A DNA stretch of 64,000 nucleotides from Rhipidocladum racemiflorum (lineage: Eukaryota; Streptophyta; Magnoliopsida; Poales; Poaceae), in contig CM070580.1 of assembly GCA_036346355.1 (NCBI GenBank), positions 32,384,874-32,448,873 on the forward strand. Reading direction: 5' to 3'. A program made the position numbers and the translations under genes. Below, one piece after another: positions 58,346 through 64,000 of the stretch (positions within the stretch are counted from its first letter, which is position 1; every line of letters begins with the position of its first letter). The notes under the pieces were generated by a model. It was not told the origin of the DNA. It searched no databases and was given only the letters and a program-made list of their open reading frames with translations.

Positions 58346-60536
58346 TGTGACATCATAGGATGTGACAATAGAAAGTGTGAGATTATAAAATGTGACAATA
58401 TAGAATATGGCTTTTGCATTTACTTTATAGCGTGTTTTTGGGCCAAGCCTGTGTGTTTGGGCCTTTTCGGGGGATTTTGGGCCTTGGGGGTTGAGTTGGG
58501 CCTCCGGTGGAAGAGTTTGGGCCCAAGGGGGGGAGCTTTTGGGCAGCCAACCCTAGTCCCCACCGCTTGGTGCGCCCCCCTCCCCCTCCACTCCCTAGCC
58601 GCCACCCCCAAACCCCCATGCACCTCCCCATTCCCCTCTCTAACCCTAGCCGCCCCTTGCCCCCACCTTGCGCCTCCACCTCTCCACCCCTCTCCTAGCC
58701 GGCCCTAGAAGGGTTTCATCCCCTCCCTTTCTTCCACACCCTTCCTCCATTGATTTTGCCATTGGGAAGCTCCGCAACAGGAGGAACCGCGGATTCTGGC
58801 GCCGGAGGAGATCGACCTGGGAGGAGAAGGTTTTCGCTGCCGCTTCGGTTCTTCAAGAAGAGGTAATGAACCATGGTTCTTTTGGGATGGTCTAGGTGAT
58901 GGTTAGAAGGGAGATTCCATGCCTAAGATCCATGATTAGGTGCTGTTCCTAGATGAGATTAGGGAAATTGCAATGCTGTCCCACGTTCTGTCCTCGGGCA
59001 GATTTGCACCCGACCTAGGGCTTGAGTTTTCGCAATTTTATAGGCTCGATCGGGCCAGCTATTACTTAAAATTGTAGGTAATTCAATTACCTTTAATTTT
59101 ACACAAAGAACGTTAAATTCGGTTTAGCCGTTTAAAAGTTATGGCTGTTTTACCGAACATTGTCAAATCTGTGACGTGATTGGGACAGATCGTGTTCATC
59201 TATAGATTAGACAATTTTAGACGCTGATTAAGTCTTCGCAAATACTTAGAAAAAGCTAGGAAATTTCCTAAGATTCGATAAAATGTACTCGTTTACTTGA
59301 TTTGGTGTTTTAGAACTCAAGTTATGCTAGTTGGAAGCCCGCTGCCCCGACGGGATAGATTCTCTATTTTCGTGTTTTTGGAGTGGGTTATAAGTCGATG
59401 AAGATGATCACTCTTGTACTGTTTTGTGGGCACATTTTGAGTGTATTGTACCTATGTGCAGGTGGTGTGACCCCGGGAGTGCCCTCAACCTCTCGCCACT
59501 CTGTCGCTCACGGTTGAAGGCAAGTGTATTGGGATGAATTTGGGGTTTTGGGTGACCAACGAGTTGTGTAGTTTTGCTATGTTTCTAAATGATGCTCTAT
59601 GTTGCCATGTTGTTCCTTGCATGTGTTATGATGATCATGTTTAGTTTAAGATATGCCGTTGTTATATTGTGTTTCCTTTATGCAAGTTTTATCATGATGT
59701 GGCATATGTGCATTCATAATGGAAGAGGCGTCCCATTCTGATGCGGGCCTCTGTGTTCACACGTAGTGAACACAAAAGACCTACCTCGTAGTCCCATCCA
59801 CGGTTGTGTATGGGAGCGAGTCAGTAAGAGTAGGCACCCTCCATCTACGGGATGGAAGGGGAAAGAGGGTGCACACCGACGGGTGTGCACTCGGCAATAC
59901 CGGTATGTGCTTCAAGGATACATGTGCATTGCATTGCATGAATGAGGATGATTATGAGATGTTTATGAAGATGAACTATGAGATGCTTATAATGATGTGT
60001 TATGGTATGTGATATTGATGCTACTGAATAATGTTGTTCTATTCCATTGCAATACACTTTGCTGAGTGATGAACTCACGCTTGTGTTTTATGTTGTTTTT
60101 AGGTACCATGAAACCGTCATGCGGGAAAGGGGAATAGCGGCACTTCTTCACGTAGTTTTATTCACCTAGACAACTACACACTCTCATTTGTAGTTGTAAG
60201 GATTATCTTAATGTGCTAAACTTGGATTAGGCTATCGTATGTGCTTGGTTTTAATGTTCTCTTCATATTCGTTCATGAACATTGGAGTTTATGTTATGGG
60301 CTTGAAATGATACTTTATCTCCTGCTAGTGTTGTTTTAGATGTCATCTATTATGCTATTATGATGTGATAATGTTATTGTTGCTCCCAAACCATGCAAAA
60401 ACAAAGGAAGTGCTGCCAAAAAATTCGGTTAAAGCATTTACGGGCTTGCTGTAATTTAATCTTAATTGAGGTATTTAGTTACTGTTATTTCTATGTTTGG
60501 TGACATCCATGGCATACTAGATGCCGGTGTGTCACA
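58346..60536 (+). mobile_element. Nested solo LTR (LTR-g), right-arm copy
   Basis: TGTGACATC at 58346 to GGTGTGTCACA at 60536, flanked by GGGAG at 58341-58345 and 60537-60541. 2191 bp against 2199. Confidence 0.9.
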
Positions 60537-61254
60537 GGGAGCGAGTTATTAAGAGTAGGCACCCTCCACGGGATGGAAGGGAATGAGGGTGCACACCGAC
60601 GGGTGTGCACTTGGCAATATCGGTATGTGCTAAGCAAAGAGTGAGCATGCATGATGCATTGCATAAATGAGAATATGAATGAAGAAGTTTTTATGAATTA
60701 TTCCCCATGGTTTGTGTCATGAAGAATGTATGTATGTTAACTGTTATTACTTTGTTTCTATTGCAATACACTTTGCTGAGTTATGAACACACACTTGTTG
60801 TTTAATGTTTTTTTACGTACCATAAGCACAACATTTGGGAAGGGGAACTAGATTCACCATTGCACTTATCATCACTCCAATAGACATTTTTTTATATACC
60901 CGTATTTCCTTTGTGATGGCTTACTCTATTGAACTGTAATGTGGTTATTGTCATCTTGGTTACCACGCTTGAATGTTTATCTCATCACTGTTCCTGTGAT
61001 GTTTAAATTTATATCCTTGGTATGAATTGCTGTTAAAATCCTTGTTTATCATGTTGTAGTTGTCTACTATTATGCTATTGTGCTTGAATTGATTAATGAT
61101 GCTTATAACTATGGAAAAATAGAGGACATGTCATTAATTTTTAATTAATTAGCAAGTGTAGTTGCTATAATTTAATTCTTTATTGACTATCTGCTTGCTA
61201 GTGTTGTCCTTGTGGTGACATTCTGGACACAATAGGTGCCGGTGTTACACACAC

Positions 61255-61870
61255 AACCAAGACACATACAAGAAGCATCGTAATAAATTGTGAAGCGCTT
61301 CCTGGCTCGTGAAGGGTGAGAATAGGAGCATTCACTAGCTTCTCCTTCAACGTGCAGAAATTGTGCTCACACTCACAATGACCTAAGTTCACACCCTTCT
61401 GAGTGAATTGAGATCGTAGCTTGGCAATAATGGAGAAATCATGAACAAAGCGCCGGTAATAACCAGCCAACCCAAGAAAACTAGGCACTTCCTTGACATT
61501 AAAAGGTCTCTCCCAATCCACAACTATAGAGATTTTGCAAAGATTAACATAAATGCCTTCTTGGTTAATGATATGGCCAAGAAAACCCACTTCAAATAAA
61601 AAATACTCATACTTCTTTAGCTTGGCAAATAATTGATTCTCCTCAAAGTATCAAGCACAAGCCTCGTAGATGCTCACGCTCCTCCTCCGATTAAGAGTAA
61701 ATCAAGATGTCATCGATGAACACTACCACAAAATCATCAAGGTATTTATTCAACATATTGTTCATCGCTCTCTATAAAAAATAGCAGGGGTATTGGTTAG
61801 TCCAAAAGACATTACATTAAATTCATAATGCCCATACCTAGTGGAGAAAGCCATCTTTTCAATATCATGT
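61255..61870 (-). pseudogene. Gyp1 reverse transcriptase part 2 (right-arm copy)
   Basis: Mirror of 21383-22006. Minus-strand words GFLGHIINQEGI and FLGLAGYYRRF in an open frame at 61198-61590, and the FIDD motif near 61715. It carries the same TAA after ILIYS as the left arm. Confidence 0.85.
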
Positions 61871-64000
61871 TGCAATAGCCCCAAAAAATTTTAAGTTCAT
61901 AAGTCATGCATATCATGCTCATGTCATTCATATTTCGTAAATGCATAAAAGGTCCGCGATAAAACCTTCACTTAGTTAGGAAAAATCACAAGTGATAGAT
62001 TCATGTTACATGAATGGATATGAAATTCCTACAATTCTAGAACCCTTTTTATCTACACCAAAATATCTTTGGCCCATAGTCTATGACATGTGGGCCATGC
62101 CTACACGAGAGAGAAGTGAGCTGCACATACCAACCTTGTCTTTTCTCACTTTTCTCACCTCTACCTACCTCCTTACCCACTCAATGACATGTGGACCCAT
62201 GGCCCCACATGTAAGGTAGAGGAGCCCACCTATATAAGCACCTTCCACCATGTTTTCTCCTCCCACTAGCTCTCATTTGCTCCTCACTTGTCTAGAAATT
62301 TCAGCAAGCTCTCACTCCACACCATCTCCATTCTCCTTCACAAAATTCATCCAAAACTCAAGATTTGGCTTGTGCATGTCCCACCAAATCGATCCTTAGA
62401 TCAAGGGATTCAAAACAATCCAGTGTTTCTTGCACCAAGTTTTGAGTAAGTTCTAATCCATTCTTTATCTTCCCATTTTCTAAAATTTTGGCAACATAGA
62501 GCTCATTCCTCTCATCTCCATCAACTTCATCACCAAACCATGAATCGGGTTGTGCATGTCGTGCTGGAAGCTTGGGGAGGAGGAGTAGACGCTGCCACAA
62601 GCTCGAGGAAGTGAAGACATTTCCCCATGAGCTTAGAGGAGGAGGCCAAGTCGATACCGGGGAAGGCACTGAGAATCATCTTCATAGCACCATTCTTCAT
62701 CCCTTCGCCGAATCGAGCTCCCACCGAGTGCAAGGGTATCCTTGTGGTGGTAAGGCTCTATATTAAACTACTTTTCCTATTTCATTCATAAAAAATATCA
62801 ATAGCCATCCAAAGAGCAAAGTCAAAAATCATATTTTCTCGTACAGTTCGGCACTATCGTTGTGTTATCTCCCGTGGTACTGCTCCGCCGGCACTACCGC
62901 TATTACACTGTCGGTACTGCAGCTCCGCCAAAACCCCAAAAAACACCCATTCTGAAAAATAAGTACCGCAGTTATATCGCTGGTAATACCGCATATCAGG
63001 CACTACCGCTTGACAAAGCCGGTACCCCGCTCCCCAAGACCCAAAAACACCCTCTTCTCGCAAAATAACTTTCGCTGCTTTTGAGGCCAAGAGTACCACG
63101 CCTAGCTCTACCGCACTCCTACGCCCGGCATCACGCTGGTACCGAAAAACCTCCAAATTGCATCGCTTTGAAAGCCAACTCGAATTAAAACCAATTCTCA
63201 TATGCATATTATGATTAGTAGTACAAATCATGAACATTTCATGCATGATTGGGCATCCTTCAATAATGTTCATCGTTTGAATTATTGATTAGTGTTTATT
63301 TGAATTGGATTTTCTCGATAGGTGTTGACCTTTCGGAAGACACTCCCGAATATGCCTACATCTACGACGTCAAGAGCGAGCCGCAAGGCACTACTTATTC
63401 CTTGAGCATACTTGATCCTATTATTTACAAATTATGTTTGAAGTTATTTTATCAATTGCATACCTACTTTCAATTACAATTATGTTTTGGGTAGAATGCT
63501 TAGCTATTGCCATGTTGTCATATCAACCCCTTGCCATGTCCCTTTCATATTCCATTGCCGCCTTAGGTGGTTTACTATTATGTATGGGTTCTTGCGAACT
63601 GCTTAGCCGTGCTTAGAACATCGTTAGAAAACGTGATAGATGGACTTAGTCCATCAGTCGCAATGATCAAGATTGATTATGCTGATATTGATTTGAATTA
63701 TGGTTAATGAGTAGAAATGTTGGCTAAGGACCTTAAGGATTAAATCCTGGTTCCCTCTCATCAAGTAACTATCGTGTGAGCCACACACCATTTATGGGAT
63801 CGGCTTATCCAAGTACTTGTGTATGACTAGGGTATTTAAACCACGTGAGCACTTGGAATTCCTTGAGCTTAGTGGAGCATCAAGGAATGTTAGCCGAAAT
63901 TCCTTGAGCTTAGTGGAGTGTCAGGGATGTCCAACAATGGGTGTACTCCTTAATCCACACACAGAGAGCACTGGGCACGTGGGATCGAGGGTCACAGTCA
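61871..64000 (+). mobile_element. Solo LTR in RT (LTR-e), right-arm copy, runs off the window
   Basis: Starts TGCAATAGCCCC at 61871 after CATGT (61866-61870), the reverse of the left-arm ACATG. TATA-like CTATATAAG near 62230. The remaining part (left equivalent 18271-19247) lies outside the window. Confidence 0.88.

Larger units (their letters stand above)
54202..61249 (+). mobile_element. Solo LTR in RNase H (LTR-f), right-arm copy
   Basis: TGTGACAATACG at 54202 to GGTGTTACA at 61249, flanked by CACAC at 54197-54201 and 61250-61254, the reverse of GTGTG on the left. 7048 bp against 7060, including the nested LTR-h and LTR-g copies. Confidence 0.9.
43394..64000 (-). repeat. Right arm of giant inverted repeat
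   Basis: Reverse complement of 19248-40030. It is still matching at base 64000, so the arm continues past the window. In stretches I compared by eye, differences from the left arm are sparse in the retroelement part and denser in the CACTA part. Confidence 0.95.

Noticed and set aside
43394..64000. Independent second retrotransposon cluster
   Set aside because: Mirror-image order, identical nested target duplications and shared stops show it is a copy of the left arm, not separate insertions.

Overview
Organism and overall character. This is intergenic DNA of a plant, almost certainly a grass. I infer that from the transposon families: CACTA (En/Spm) elements with TTTTCGTCGGC subterminal motifs and plant-specific transposase-associated, DUF4216 and Transposase_24 domains; Ty3/Gypsy elements with initiator-Met primer site and long (2-3 kb) LTRs starting TGTAACA/TGTGACA; and a SIRE/Copia-like LTR fragment. 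No intact gene of any kind is visible. The only non-transposon coding candidate is a short 5' gene fragment near 40.5 kb. Species cannot be named from what I can see.

Layout, left to right. 1-6167: three Gypsy-type LTRs/fragments, the first inserted backwards into the second. 6586-6959: a 125-bp unit repeated three times. 6967-about 10222: CACTA-A, a deletion derivative whose decayed gene joins the N-terminal TAD domain to Transposase_24. 10310-11449: a possible small solo LTR and anonymous DNA. 11450-15090: a minus-strand LTR (LTR-d). 15091-33308: an old Gypsy element (Gyp1) with PBS, gag, protease, RT, RNase H, integrase, PPT and 3' LTR. It is split by a solo LTR in RT (LTR-e, TSD ACATG) and a solo LTR in RNase H (LTR-f, TSD GTGTG). 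LTR-f itself contains two more solo LTRs (LTR-g, TSD CTCCC; LTR-h, TSD GGTGG). 33309-34964: Copia-like LTR fragment. 34965-40030: CACTA-B, cut off by a 100-N gap. 40131-42302: single-copy spacer. 42303-48299: a longer CACTA-B copy. 48300-64000: the same series again in reverse order and orientation.

Dominant feature. Positions 19248-40030 and 43394-64000 are an inverted duplication with arms of 20.8 and 20.6 kb, still continuing at the right edge of the window. Every nested insertion, every target-site duplication I checked and several inactivating changes are shared by both arms, so copying happened after all of them. The left arm stops at the last base before the N gap. The two readings are (a) a real giant palindrome, perhaps made by aberrant CACTA transposition, or (b) two allelic contigs scaffolded head to head. 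The gap position favours (b). Recurrent CG-to-TTT changes in one CACTA motif also hint at systematic sequencing error in methylated repeats.

How the parts work together. Nothing here forms an intact functional pathway. The elements are relics: Gyp1 has lost integrase catalytic residues and carries stops, and both CACTA types lack the DDE transposase core but keep subterminal binding-site arrays and accessory-protein exons. They could at most be mobilised or regulated by proteins made elsewhere.
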